Positions 39,631 to 49,398 of a DNA stretch of 64,000 nt are shown here, one piece after another. This DNA comes from an uncultured Pelagibacteraceae bacterium. Lineage in GTDB: Bacteria > Pseudomonadota > Alphaproteobacteria > Pelagibacterales > Pelagibacteraceae. The number at the start of each line of letters is the position of its first letter. Within the stretch, counting starts at the first letter, position 1. Below the pieces are notes generated by a model. It made no database searches, was not told where the DNA came from, and worked only from the letters and a program-made list of their open reading frames with translations. The stretch spans positions 1 through 64,000 of the forward strand of contig CABYQM010000003.1 in assembly GCA_902521075.1 (NCBI GenBank), in the 5' to 3' direction. Both the position numbers and the translations under genes were made by a program.

Positions 39631-42384
39631 ATGAGCAAGGAACATATAAATCTACCTAAAACAAAATTCTCAATGAAGGCAAATTTGCCAAATAAGGAGC
39701 CAAATTACATTGAATTTTGGAAGAAAATTGACCTGTACAATTTGTTAAGAAAAAAAAGCAAAGGGCAAGAAAAATTTGTGCTCCATGATGGGCCTCCATA
39801 TGCAAATGGAAATATTCATATGGGTACCGCTTTGAATAAAATTTTAAAAGACATAATTACAAAATTTCATCAAATGGATGGAAAGGACTCAGTTTATGTT
39901 CCTGGATGGGATTGCCATGGGTTGCCTATCGAGTGGAAAATTGAAGAACAATATAAAAAGAATAAAAAAAATAAAAATGATGTTCCAATAATTGAATTCA
40001 GAAAAGAATGTAGGGAGTTTGCAAACAAATGGATAGATGTTCATAAAGGAGAATTTACAAGACTTGGGGTAATTGGTGATTGGGAAAACTACTATTCAAC
40101 AATGTCATTTGATGCTGAAGCTCAAATAGTCAGAGAACTTGGAAAATTTCTTAAAGAAGGAAGCCTTTATAGAGGTTACAAGCCAGTTCTTTGGTCTACT
40201 GTTGAAAAAACAGCTTTAGCTGATGCTGAGGTTGAATACATGGATCATGTTTCAGATACTATTTATGCTGCATTTAAAGTGAAATTTTCAAATTTAGATA
40301 TAATTAAAGGTGCTGACGTAATAATTTGGACTACAACTCCCTGGACTATTCCTGCAAATAAAGCATTAGCTTACAATGCTAGCCTTAAATATGTATTGCT
40401 TGAAATTAATGATAACAAAAATTTTGTTAACAGAAAAATTGTAATTGCAAAAGATTTATTAGAACCTTTTAAAAAAGATACCTCTATAGAAAATATTAAA
40501 GTTTTAAACGAATTTTTAGGAAAAGATTTAAATGGAACTATTTGCAGTCATCCATTTTCTAAAATGGAATATAATTATGATATTCCTATGCTTGAGGCTA
40601 ATTTTGTCACCACTGAACAAGGAACAGGTATTGTACATTGTGCTCCGAGCCATGGACCAGATGACTTCAATCTTTGTTTAAATAATAATATCAAAGCAAT
40701 TGAAACAGTTGATGGTGATGGAAAATATACAAGTGAAATTAAACTTTTTGAAGGTTTACATATTTTTAAGGCTAATAACTTAATTATAGAAAAATTAGAT
40801 GAACAAAAAAATTTAGTAACAAATGGAAAACTAACTCACTCTTATCCTCATTCTTGGAGATCAAAAGCTCCACTAGTTCATAGGGCAACGCCACAATGGT
40901 TTATATCAATGGAAAGTCACGGGTTAAGAGATAAAGCATTAAAAGCTATCGATAATACAGATTTTTATCCTTCCAAAGGAAAAGAGAGAATAAAATCAAT
41001 GATTGAAACTAGACCAGACTGGTGTGTATCAAGACAAAGAGTTTGGGGTGTGCCACTACCAATTTTTATTTCAAAAAAAACTGGTGATGTTTTAGTTGAT
41101 GATGAAGTATTTGAAAATATTGCAAAAATTTATGAAAAAGAAGGTTCTGATTGTTGGTTTAATGACGATTATCAGATCTTTCTTGGAGACAAGTATAAAG
41201 CAGAAGATTATGAAAAATTATCAGACATAGTTGAAGTTTGGTTTGACAGTGGATCCACTCACTCTTTTGTTTTAGAGAAAAGAGACGACCTTAAATGGCC
41301 AGCATCTATGTATTTAGAGGGCTCAGATCAACATAGAGGATGGTTTCACTCCTCATTACTTGAATCATGTGGAACAAGAGGAGTCGCTCCATTTGAAAGC
41401 ATTCTTTCTCATGGTTTTGTCGTAGATGGAAAGGGTCTAAAAATGTCAAAGTCAACAGGTAACGTAATTGCTCCACAAGATATATTAAAAAAATATGGAG
41501 CTGATATATTAAGAATTTGGGTTGCATCTTCAAATTATGCTGAAGATTTAAGAATAGATTATTCAATTTTAGATCAACACGCTGAGTCTTATAGAAAAAT
41601 TAGAAATACATTTAGATATCTATTAGGAAATATTCAAGATCAATACGAAAATCTTGATCTAGAAAAAGTTAAATTTGAAAACTTTGATTCTCTTGAAAAA
41701 TTTATGCTTCATAGAATTTATACAATAAATGAGAATTTTAAAAATAATTTTAAAGTTTATAACTTCCATAATTTATACAAAGAATTACTAAATTTTTGCA
41801 CAGTAGAGCTTTCTGCTTTTTATTTCGATATCAGGAAAGATACTCTATATTGTGATGCTTTAAATTCCGATAAAAGAAAGAACTGTATAACTCTTTTAAA
41901 TATTATTTTGCAGTGTCTCCTAAAATGGTTTGCACCAATATTATCATTTACAACTGAAGAAATTTATCAACTAGTTAAAAAGGAAAAAGATAGCCAAAGT
42001 ATCCATTTACAAAATTTCGTTTCAGTTCCTAATTCTTGGAACGATGAAGAACTTAGCTCAGATTGGGATTATGTTAAAAAAATTAGAGATGAGGCAAATA
42101 TTTCAATAGAGAATATGAGAGCCGAAAAGTCAATTGGTTCAAGTTTAGAAGCAACAATTGAGATAAAATTAAATAAAGAATTTTACGATAAGGCAAAAAA
42201 TATTAATTTTTCTGAAATTTGTATAACCTCATCTGCCTCTGTAATTAAAGATGAAAATTTAAAAAATAGTATTGATGTAGTTGCAAAAAAGGCCCAAGGA
42301 AATAAATGTCCTATTTGTTGGAAAATTTTTGAAACGAGTTGTGAAAGACCAAATTGTGGACTTTTAAATACTAATGGGAAATGA
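39631..42384 (+). CDS. ileS: Isoleucyl-tRNA synthetase
   Basis: HDGPPYANGNIHMGTALNKILKD; GLKMSKSTGNVI; C-terminal Cys zinc motif. Confidence 0.97.
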   Translation: MSKEHINLPKTKFSMKANLPNKEPNYIEFWKKIDLYNLLRKKSKGQEKFVLHDGPPYANGNIHMGTALNKILKDIITKFHQMDGKDSVYVPGWDCHGLPIEWKIEEQYKKNKKNKNDVPIIEFRKECREFANKWIDVHKGEFTRLGVIGDWENYYSTMSFDAEAQIVRELGKFLKEGSLYRGYKPVLWSTVEKTALADAEVEYMDHVSDTIYAAFKVKFSNLDIIKGADVIIWTTTPWTIPANKALAYNASLKYVLLEINDNKNFVNRKIVIAKDLLEPFKKDTSIENIKVLNEFLGKDLNGTICSHPFSKMEYNYDIPMLEANFVTTEQGTGIVHCAPSHGPDDFNLCLNNNIKAIETVDGDGKYTSEIKLFEGLHIFKANNLIIEKLDEQKNLVTNGKLTHSYPHSWRSKAPLVHRATPQWFISMESHGLRDKALKAIDNTDFYPSKGKERIKSMIETRPDWCVSRQRVWGVPLPIFISKKTGDVLVDDEVFENIAKIYEKEGSDCWFNDDYQIFLGDKYKAEDYEKLSDIVEVWFDSGSTHSFVLEKRDDLKWPASMYLEGSDQHRGWFHSSLLESCGTRGVAPFESILSHGFVVDGKGLKMSKSTGNVIAPQDILKKYGADILRIWVASSNYAEDLRIDYSILDQHAESYRKIRNTFRYLLGNIQDQYENLDLEKVKFENFDSLEKFMLHRIYTINENFKNNFKVYNFHNLYKELLNFCTVELSAFYFDIRKDTLYCDALNSDKRKNCITLLNIILQCLLKWFAPILSFTTEEIYQLVKKEKDSQSIHLQNFVSVPNSWNDEELSSDWDYVKKIRDEANISIENMRAEKSIGSSLEATIEIKLNKEFYDKAKNINFSEICITSSASVIKDENLKNSIDVVAKKAQGNKCPICWKIFETSCERPNCGLLNTNGK

Positions 42385-42871
42385 AAAATTAAATAAACTT
42401 CTTATAGGTTTTGTATTTTTAGTTGTTTGTTTTGCTTTAGATAGACTATCAAAAATTTATATTCTAAATATCTTAAATAATGAAGGACAAGTTGATCTTT
42501 ATATAAATCAATTTTTAAATATCTATTTAGTTTGGAATACAGGGATAGGATTTGGTTTATTTTCTTCAGAAAGTAATTTTTTTTACAATTTTTTCACTTT
42601 TATTATTATCATAATAAACTTTTTAATATTGTATTTTGCACTTATTGAAACCAAAATTAAATCCTTTTTTCTAATGATTATTCTTGGCGGATCACTAGGA
42701 AATTTGTTTGACAGATTTTACTATAAAGCTGTACCAGACTTCATTGATTTAAATTATGCAGGGTATCATTGGTTTATTTTTAATGTTGCAGATATATTTA
42801 TAACTATTGGAATTATATGTCTTATTTTCATCGAATTTATATTTTATAAGAAAAACAATGAAAAAAAATAG
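42374..42871 (+). CDS. lspA: Lipoprotein signal peptidase
   Basis: NTGIGFGLFSS; GGSLGNLFDRF; YHWFIFNVADIFITIG. Confidence 0.94.
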   Translation: MGNEKLNKLLIGFVFLVVCFALDRLSKIYILNILNNEGQVDLYINQFLNIYLVWNTGIGFGLFSSESNFFYNFFTFIIIIINFLILYFALIETKIKSFFLMIILGGSLGNLFDRFYYKAVPDFIDLNYAGYHWFIFNVADIFITIGIICLIFIEFIFYKKNNEKK

Positions 42872-43172
42872 ATTTAAAATATTTTTATTAATTTGTATTT
42901 TGCCTTTTCTTTCATATTGTTCGGGTTTTAAAGATGCATTCGAAGGGAAAAAAAGATCTGAACAAAGCGACGAGTTTTTAGTTAAAAAAAAAAACCCACT
43001 GCGTATGCCTCCAGATATGGATAAGCTTCCTGTTCCTGGACAAGATTTGGAGATAAATAATCAGATAAGCAACGAAGATGTAAAAGATCTACTTAAAATA
43101 AAAGATAATGATAATAAAGATTCAAGCAGTGGGTCTGATTTATTAAATAATATGAAAGAAAAAATTAAGTAA
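42858..43172 (+). CDS. DUF3035-type putative lipoprotein
   Basis: Start moved from 42807 to ATG 42858 because of signal peptide MKKNRFKIFLLICILPFLSYC; NPLRMPPDMDKLPVPG. Confidence 0.7.
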   Translation: MKKNRFKIFLLICILPFLSYCSGFKDAFEGKKRSEQSDEFLVKKKNPLRMPPDMDKLPVPGQDLEINNQISNEDVKDLLKIKDNDNKDSSSGSDLLNNMKEKIK

Positions 43173-43175
43173 ATA

Positions 43176-44351
43176 ATGGAGACAAAAAGTATTATTTATA
43201 AAAATTTTAGTAATAAAAAAAAATTATTAAATAAAAAAAGACTTGCTAATTTATTTAACTTTAAAATAGTGTTTCAAAAATATCCGCTATTGAAATCTTT
43301 GACAAATAATTACAGTTATTCATATAAAAAAAAAGATTTAAAAAATTTAAAAAAATATACTGAGTTTAATTTAGTAGGTATGGGTGGATCAGTTTTAGGC
43401 GCTCAAGCTATATATGATTTTCTTGAACATAAAATAAAAAAAAAATTTTTCTTTTTTAACAACTTGCAGAATTTTAAAATTTCAAAATCGAAAAAAAAAC
43501 GTTTAAATATTGTAATATCTAAATCGGGAAATACTTTAGAGACGGTATCAAATTTAAATCAAATCTTATCTAAACAAAAAAAAAATAATAACTTAATAAT
43601 TACAGAAAATAAAAAAAATATACTAAGATTAATTGCGAACAAGATTAGATCTGACATTATAGATCATAAAAATTACATTGGAGGAAGATATTCAGTATTG
43701 TCTGAAGTTGGAATGGTTCCTGCTGAGTTAATGGGACTAAATGAAAAAAAATTTAAAAGATTAAATTACTTAATAAAAAATAAAAGTTTCATGAATTATT
43801 TAATTCATAATGTATCATCTATTCACTCGAATGTTACTCGAGGAAAAAAAAATTCTGTAATTTTAAATTATGATGAAAAATTAAATAACTTTTTAAAATG
43901 GTACCAGCAATTATCTGCAGAGAGTTTAGGAAAAAAAGGTAAGGGCTTCTTCCCAATCATTTCTACCATGCCAAAGGATAATCATAGTCTTCTACAACTT
44001 TACTTAGATGGTCCTAAAAATAATTTCTTCAGTTTTTTTAGTTCAAGAGAGAAATCTTCATTTAAATTTAATAAAAATTTTTTAATTAATGAATTAAAAC
44101 ATATTAACAAAAAAAATGTTGATCAGTTATTACAAGCTCAAAAAAAAGCTACTCAAAATGTATTTAGTAAGAAAAAATTTTCTTTTAGAAGCTTTGAAAT
44201 TATTAACAGAAATGAGGAAACACTTGGTGAGCTTTTTACATTTTTTATATTAGAAACTTTAATGTTAAGCACATTATCAAATGTAAATCCTATTAACCAA
44301 CCTTCTGTTGAATTAATAAAAATTGAAACAAGAAATATTCTAAGAAAATAA
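43176..44351 (+). CDS. pgi: Glucose-6-phosphate isomerase family protein (short form, 391 aa)
   Basis: VGMGGSVLGAQAIYDFL; VISKSGNTLETVSNL; GGRYSVLSEVGMVPAELMG. Confidence 0.82.
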   Translation: METKSIIYKNFSNKKKLLNKKRLANLFNFKIVFQKYPLLKSLTNNYSYSYKKKDLKNLKKYTEFNLVGMGGSVLGAQAIYDFLEHKIKKKFFFFNNLQNFKISKSKKKRLNIVISKSGNTLETVSNLNQILSKQKKNNNLIITENKKNILRLIANKIRSDIIDHKNYIGGRYSVLSEVGMVPAELMGLNEKKFKRLNYLIKNKSFMNYLIHNVSSIHSNVTRGKKNSVILNYDEKLNNFLKWYQQLSAESLGKKGKGFFPIISTMPKDNHSLLQLYLDGPKNNFFSFFSSREKSSFKFNKNFLINELKHINKKNVDQLLQAQKKATQNVFSKKKFSFRSFEIINRNEETLGELFTFFILETLMLSTLSNVNPINQPSVELIKIETRNILRK

Positions 44352-44906
44352 CTTACCAAATATTATTTTTGATAATCCATAAGTTTTTTCTCTCAATACT
44401 TTAAAATCTGCAATAAATTCTTCTTTAAACTTTTTATTTCTATGAATCACTATTAGAGTATTATTATGAGCTATTTTTAAGTCTTTAATTTTTTTTAATA
44501 ATTTATTTATATTTTTATCTTTAAATGGAGGGTCCAAATAAATTAAATCAATTTTCTCATTGTCTACATTTTCTGTTGAAATTTCGTATGCGTTTATTTC
44601 ATTTATGAATGAGTTTTTATCAATATCTAATTCTTTAAGATTTTTCTCTAAAATTTTTATAGAAGGTTTGTAATTTTCAAAAAAATACACTTTTTTTACT
44701 CCTCTTGACAAACATTCAATACCAAACGATCCAGAACCTGAAAATAAATCTAAAACAATGTCGTTTTTGAAATTAATTTTTTCATTACTAGAATGCTCTA
44801 AAATATTAAATATCGACTCTCTAACCATATCTTTTAATGGTCTTGTTGTTTTGTCTGTAGGATTATGAATTAACTTCCCCTTAAGTTTTCCACCTATTAC
44901 TCTCAT
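44340..44906 (-). CDS. rsmD: 16S rRNA (guanine966-N2)-methyltransferase
   Basis: MRVIGGKLKGKLI...TRPLKDMVRESIFNIL; DLFSGSGSFGIECLSRG; LDPPF. Confidence 0.93.
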   Translation of the reverse strand: MRVIGGKLKGKLIHNPTDKTTRPLKDMVRESIFNILEHSSNEKINFKNDIVLDLFSGSGSFGIECLSRGVKKVYFFENYKPSIKILEKNLKELDIDKNSFINEINAYEISTENVDNEKIDLIYLDPPFKDKNINKLLKKIKDLKIAHNNTLIVIHRNKKFKEEFIADFKVLREKTYGLSKIIFGKLFS

Positions 44907-46168
44907 TTATCTATGACTTTATGACCTATATCCGATCTATAAAAACCATCTTTCCAATTCAATTTCTTAATCTGATTGATGATTTCTTTTCTGCTTGATG
45001 CATAGCTATCTGAGATATTCACAAAATTTATTACTCTACCACCAACTGCTAAAATTTTATTTCCAGAACTTTTTGTTCCAGCATGAAAAATAAAATTATC
45101 TTTAGTTGATTTGAATTCTTTTAAATTTTTAATTTCAACATTCTTATTATATTTTTCAGGATAACCTTTGGAGCACAATGCAATGCACATACTTTTTTTA
45201 TTTTTCCATTTTATCTCTTGATTTTCTAATTTTGAATTACAACAAGCATCTATTATTTCTAATAAATCACTCTCAATTAAAGGTAATATAGTTTGACATT
45301 CAGGATCACCCATTCTTACGTTATATTCAATTAAGTAAGGTTCATTATTTTTTACCATCAAACCTGCATATAGAAAGCCAATATACTTCTCATCCATTTC
45401 ACTTATAGCTTTTAAAGTTGGTTCAATTATTTTTTTTAAAATTTTACTTTCTAAATCATTGTTAATTAAGTTTGAGGGTGAATAAGCTCCCATTCCTCCT
45501 GTATTCTTACCTATATCACCCTCGCCAACTCTTTTATGGTCTTGGGCTGTATTAAAAGTTTTATAACTAATTCCATCAGAAATAATAAAAAAACTCATCT
45601 CTTCACCTTCGAGGAACTCTTCGATTAATACTTGATCTGCTTGCCCAAATTTACCATCAAATATTTCATTAATAGCTGTTTTTGCCTCATCAACATTTTG
45701 ACAAATATAAACACCTTTGCCTGCTGCAAGAACATCTGCCTTTACAACAAGAGGAAAGTTGGAAGATGATACAAATACAAATGAATCTTCTTTGGATTTA
45801 CAAATTCTAAATTTAGCAGTTGGTATATTAAATTTTTTACAAATTTCTTTTGTAAATATTTTTGATCCTTCTAATTGAGCGACTTTTTTTCTAGGACCAA
45901 AAACTTTAATATTTTTTGACTCAAGGAAGTCCACCATTCCTTCGACTAATGGTTTTTCTGGACCAACAACTACTAATTCAATTTGTTCTTTATTGATAAA
46001 ATCATATAATTCATGAAAATTCTCTAAATTGAGATCAATATTTGTAGATATTTCTTTAGTACCAGCATTACCAGGTATTGAGTATAATTTTGTTATTTTT
46101 TTTGAAATACTTAATTGATTAACCAAAGCATGCTCTCGTCCCCCGCTGCCTATAATTGCAATTTTCAT
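44903..46168 (-). CDS. purD: Phosphoribosylamine--glycine ligase
   Basis: IGSGGREHALVNQLS; GPEKPLVEGMVDFL; GDPECQTILPLIESDL. Confidence 0.96.
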   Translation of the reverse strand: MKIAIIGSGGREHALVNQLSISKKITKLYSIPGNAGTKEISTNIDLNLENFHELYDFINKEQIELVVVGPEKPLVEGMVDFLESKNIKVFGPRKKVAQLEGSKIFTKEICKKFNIPTAKFRICKSKEDSFVFVSSSNFPLVVKADVLAAGKGVYICQNVDEAKTAINEIFDGKFGQADQVLIEEFLEGEEMSFFIISDGISYKTFNTAQDHKRVGEGDIGKNTGGMGAYSPSNLINNDLESKILKKIIEPTLKAISEMDEKYIGFLYAGLMVKNNEPYLIEYNVRMGDPECQTILPLIESDLLEIIDACCNSKLENQEIKWKNKKSMCIALCSKGYPEKYNKNVEIKNLKEFKSTKDNFIFHAGTKSSGNKILAVGGRVINFVNISDSYASSRKEIINQIKKLNWKDGFYRSDIGHKVIDK

Positions 46169-46190
46169 TTAGTAAATATATATCTTAAAT

Positions 46191-46388
46191 ATGTTAAATA
46201 AGTTAGCTAAATTAAAATACTTAGCAAACAATTTTGAAATAATTGAAGATGGAGATCATGTGATCTGTGCAGTTTCACAAAAAAAAATACCTCTTGAAAA
46301 TTTAACTTACTGGAACGTTGAGGAACAGGAAGCCTACTTTTCATATGTTGAGGCTTCAATGAAAAGAGATTTATTAAATAAAAACTGA
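46191..46388 (+). CDS. DUF2093 protein
   Basis: 65 aa; DGDHVICAVSQKKIPLENLTYWNVEEQEAYFSYVEA. Confidence 0.8.
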   Translation: MLNKLAKLKYLANNFEIIEDGDHVICAVSQKKIPLENLTYWNVEEQEAYFSYVEASMKRDLLNKN

Positions 46389-47249
46389 TTATTTTTTCCA
46401 CCTATCATGTGTCCAGATCCACTGGTCTACATTTTTTAAAATCATTTTTTCGAGTATCTTATTAAGATGTTCAGTTATCTCTTTAATTGATTTATTGTTA
46501 CCAATTTTAATTGGTTCTGAAACGAACATTTTAAAATAATTGTTTCTTCTTCTCTCTATGTAAATAGGCACTAAATCGCATTTATATTTTTTAATTAACT
46601 GTGCAGGTATAGTTGTGGTACTAGCCGGTTTACCAAAAAAATTAACTTTCATACCCTCTCTGACTCTTTGGTCTATCATCAGAGCTACTGAATTGCCTTT
46701 TTTTAAATTTTCAATAATCTGTCTTGTGCCCGATCTTCCTTTTTTAATTTGATTTTTGCATATAAAATTTTCTCTTATTTCTTCCATTGTTTTATTAAGG
46801 AATAAGTTATTCAACGGTCTATAAATAGCACATAAATTTATTCCAGCTTTTTCTATTTGGAGCGCCATCAACTCGAAATTATTGAAATGACCAGATATAA
46901 AAACAACTCGTTTTTTTTCTTTTTTAATTTTATCAAGGTTCTCAAGACCATCTATTTCAATAAATTTATTTAATTGGTTATTTCTAAATGCTTTAAGAAA
47001 AGGATATTCAGCAAGTATTCTTCCGTAGTTACCATATATTTTTCTGATAATCTTGCTGTAATTTTTTTTGTCCACAATACCAGATTGTTCCAAATTATTT
47101 TCAATTAATTTTTTTGATCTAAATATGGGCCCAAACAAGCGTCCAATAAAATCTCCTAAATTAGATCCATTTTTATAACCAATTATAATTAGTATAAAAA
47201 AAAACAACTTTATTAAAATAAATTCAATTAAATAAAAAAACTTTCTCAT
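46389..47249 (-). CDS. Lipid A biosynthesis acyltransferase (LpxL/LpxM-like)
   Basis: SGHFNNFELMALQIEKAGINLCAIYRPLNN; adjacent to lpxK/waaA. Confidence 0.88.
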   Translation of the reverse strand: MRKFFYLIEFILIKLFFFILIIIGYKNGSNLGDFIGRLFGPIFRSKKLIENNLEQSGIVDKKNYSKIIRKIYGNYGRILAEYPFLKAFRNNQLNKFIEIDGLENLDKIKKEKKRVVFISGHFNNFELMALQIEKAGINLCAIYRPLNNLFLNKTMEEIRENFICKNQIKKGRSGTRQIIENLKKGNSVALMIDQRVREGMKVNFFGKPASTTTIPAQLIKKYKCDLVPIYIERRRNNYFKMFVSEPIKIGNNKSIKEITEHLNKILEKMILKNVDQWIWTHDRWKK

Positions 47250-48169
47250 AATTTCTTTAATAAAAAATTTCTAAATTCTTTTTCTTTTTCAATTTTTAAT
47301 TCTATTTTTAGAAATTGGATATTTTTTTTTTGTATATTTGATAATCGATTGTAATCTTTTTCTGTTGTTATAATTTTTAATTTATTACTCTTAGCTATAT
47401 TTTTTATATTATTTATATCAGAACTCTTATATTTATAATGGTCAGGAAAGGTCATTATTTTTTTTATCTTAAAATTATATTTTTTTAATGTTTGTTGAAA
47501 TTCCAAAGGATTACCTATGCCTGAAAAAATTAGAAAATTATTTTTAAATTTAAAAGACTTAAGATTTTTTGGAGAGTATTTCGCCCTAAATATTTTTAAA
47601 TTTGGATTTAATTTCTTTAAAGTTTTTTCGAAACTTTTATTATTTTTTTCACCATTAAGAAATGCAAGATCATAATTTAAAATATTTTTAATTCTTTCCC
47701 TTAAAGGTCCAGCAGGCAAAACCAGCCCATTTCCCACTAGTTCTGAACTATTAAAGCAAGCGATAGAAATATCATAATTTAAACTTTTATCTTGTAAACC
47801 ATCATCTAAAATAGCTAGTTGATATTTTTTTTGTTCAGCAATTTTAAGCGCGATATCTCTAAAACTTAAACAAATTAGATTTCCATATTTTGATAAAATA
47901 TTTTGTTCATCAATTTGATCAATATATTTTTTCTTAATAAACACAGTTTTAAACTTATATTTTAACATGTCATTTATTTTTAAAACTAAAGGTGTTTTTC
48001 CAGTTCCGCCTAAGTAAATATTTCCAACACAGATTGTTTTTATTTTGAAAAATTTTTTAAGACTTAAAGATTTAAAAAAATTAAAAATAATTGTTATCAA
48101 ACTAAACGGTAAGAGCAATAATGATATGAAATTGAAACTATCCCAAAAAATGGGTCTTTTTACTTTCAT
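47246..48169 (-). CDS. lpxK: Tetraacyldisaccharide 4'-kinase
   Basis: CVGNIYLGGTGKTPLVLKI; ILDDGLQDKSL. Confidence 0.93.
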   Translation of the reverse strand: MKVKRPIFWDSFNFISLLLLPFSLITIIFNFFKSLSLKKFFKIKTICVGNIYLGGTGKTPLVLKINDMLKYKFKTVFIKKKYIDQIDEQNILSKYGNLICLSFRDIALKIAEQKKYQLAILDDGLQDKSLNYDISIACFNSSELVGNGLVLPAGPLRERIKNILNYDLAFLNGEKNNKSFEKTLKKLNPNLKIFRAKYSPKNLKSFKFKNNFLIFSGIGNPLEFQQTLKKYNFKIKKIMTFPDHYKYKSSDINNIKNIAKSNKLKIITTEKDYNRLSNIQKKNIQFLKIELKIEKEKEFRNFLLKKL

Positions 48170-49398
48170 TATAAATAATTTTTAATTTCTTTAACGTTGT
48201 TTTCAAAAATTTTAGAACCTAAATAATTAATTTTATTAATTTTTCTATTTGATATTTTGTAATTATGATTTTTTACAAATACTTTTGCCATTTGATCAAA
48301 ATTTTTAACCTCTGAGGATATTTTTAAACTTTTTAATTCCTTATATATTTCCTTAAAATTATTTACTTTTTTACCATGCATCACGTAATTACCCATTCTT
48401 ACAGCTTCCAATGGATTTTGTCCTCCATGGTTTACTATAGACCCTCCGATAAATGTTACATTTGAAAGTTCTAAAAAATTTGACATTTCTCCATAAGTAT
48501 CAACGATGTATACATCGCAATCAGTTGACGGCTTAAGTCCACTTGATCTCTCAATAACTATTAGTTTTAATTTTTTAAGTTCTTGCTTTATTTCTTCTGA
48601 CCTATTTATATGTCTTGGAACTAATATTGTTATTAAATTTTTAAAATCTTTCTTTAATTTCAAATGTAATTTTCCTATGATTTTCTCTTCATTATAATGA
48701 GTGCTAGCAGCACATAATACTTTTCTATTTTTAAAATACTTTTGAATATTTGTTTTAGAGTTTTGTTTAAAATTTTTAAAATACTTTAAATTTCCAATAA
48801 ATTTAATATTTTTTACACCTAATTTTTTTAAATAATTTTTTGTTTCTTGATTTTGAGGTAAAGCAATAGTTATTTTACTGAAAATATCCTTTGCAAAAGA
48901 TGGAAAGATTTGCCACCTTTTAAAACTTTTACTTGTGATCCTAGCATTAATTAAAATCAGAGGAATTTTTCTTGCATTTATTTTTTTATACATATTTGGC
49001 CAGATTTCTGAATCAACAAAAATTGCTATTTTTGGGCTCCATTTATCTAAAAAATTATTACATATAAATCCAATATCAAATGGGTAATAAACATGTGTTG
49101 TTTTCTTTAATGATTTTTTTTTAATTATTGAAGCAGAGCTTACAGTAGAAGATGTAAGTAAAATTCTCTTAATAGATTTATCTTTTTCAAACTTATTTAT
49201 CAAAGGAAGAATGCTCATGATTTCACCAACACTTGCACCATGAAACCATAAAGTAGTATCAGAATTTTTTTTATTATAATAAGAATATTTTTCCAAAATT
49301 CTTTTTATATCCTCTTTTCCATTAGCTATTCTAATAAATAATATAAACGGTGAGATTAAAAAAAAAATGACTCCAAATATATTGTATAATAAATACAT
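48169..49398 (-). CDS. waaA: 3-deoxy-D-manno-octulosonic acid transferase
   Basis: LWFHGASVGEIMSILPLI; FVDSEIWPNM; FIGGSIVNHGGQNPLEAV. Confidence 0.94.
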   Translation of the reverse strand: MYLLYNIFGVIFFLISPFILFIRIANGKEDIKRILEKYSYYNKKNSDTTLWFHGASVGEIMSILPLINKFEKDKSIKRILLTSSTVSSASIIKKKSLKKTTHVYYPFDIGFICNNFLDKWSPKIAIFVDSEIWPNMYKKINARKIPLILINARITSKSFKRWQIFPSFAKDIFSKITIALPQNQETKNYLKKLGVKNIKFIGNLKYFKNFKQNSKTNIQKYFKNRKVLCAASTHYNEEKIIGKLHLKLKKDFKNLITILVPRHINRSEEIKQELKKLKLIVIERSSGLKPSTDCDVYIVDTYGEMSNFLELSNVTFIGGSIVNHGGQNPLEAVRMGNYVMHGKKVNNFKEIYKELKSLKISSEVKNFDQMAKVFVKNHNYKISNRKINKINYLGSKIFENNVKEIKNYL

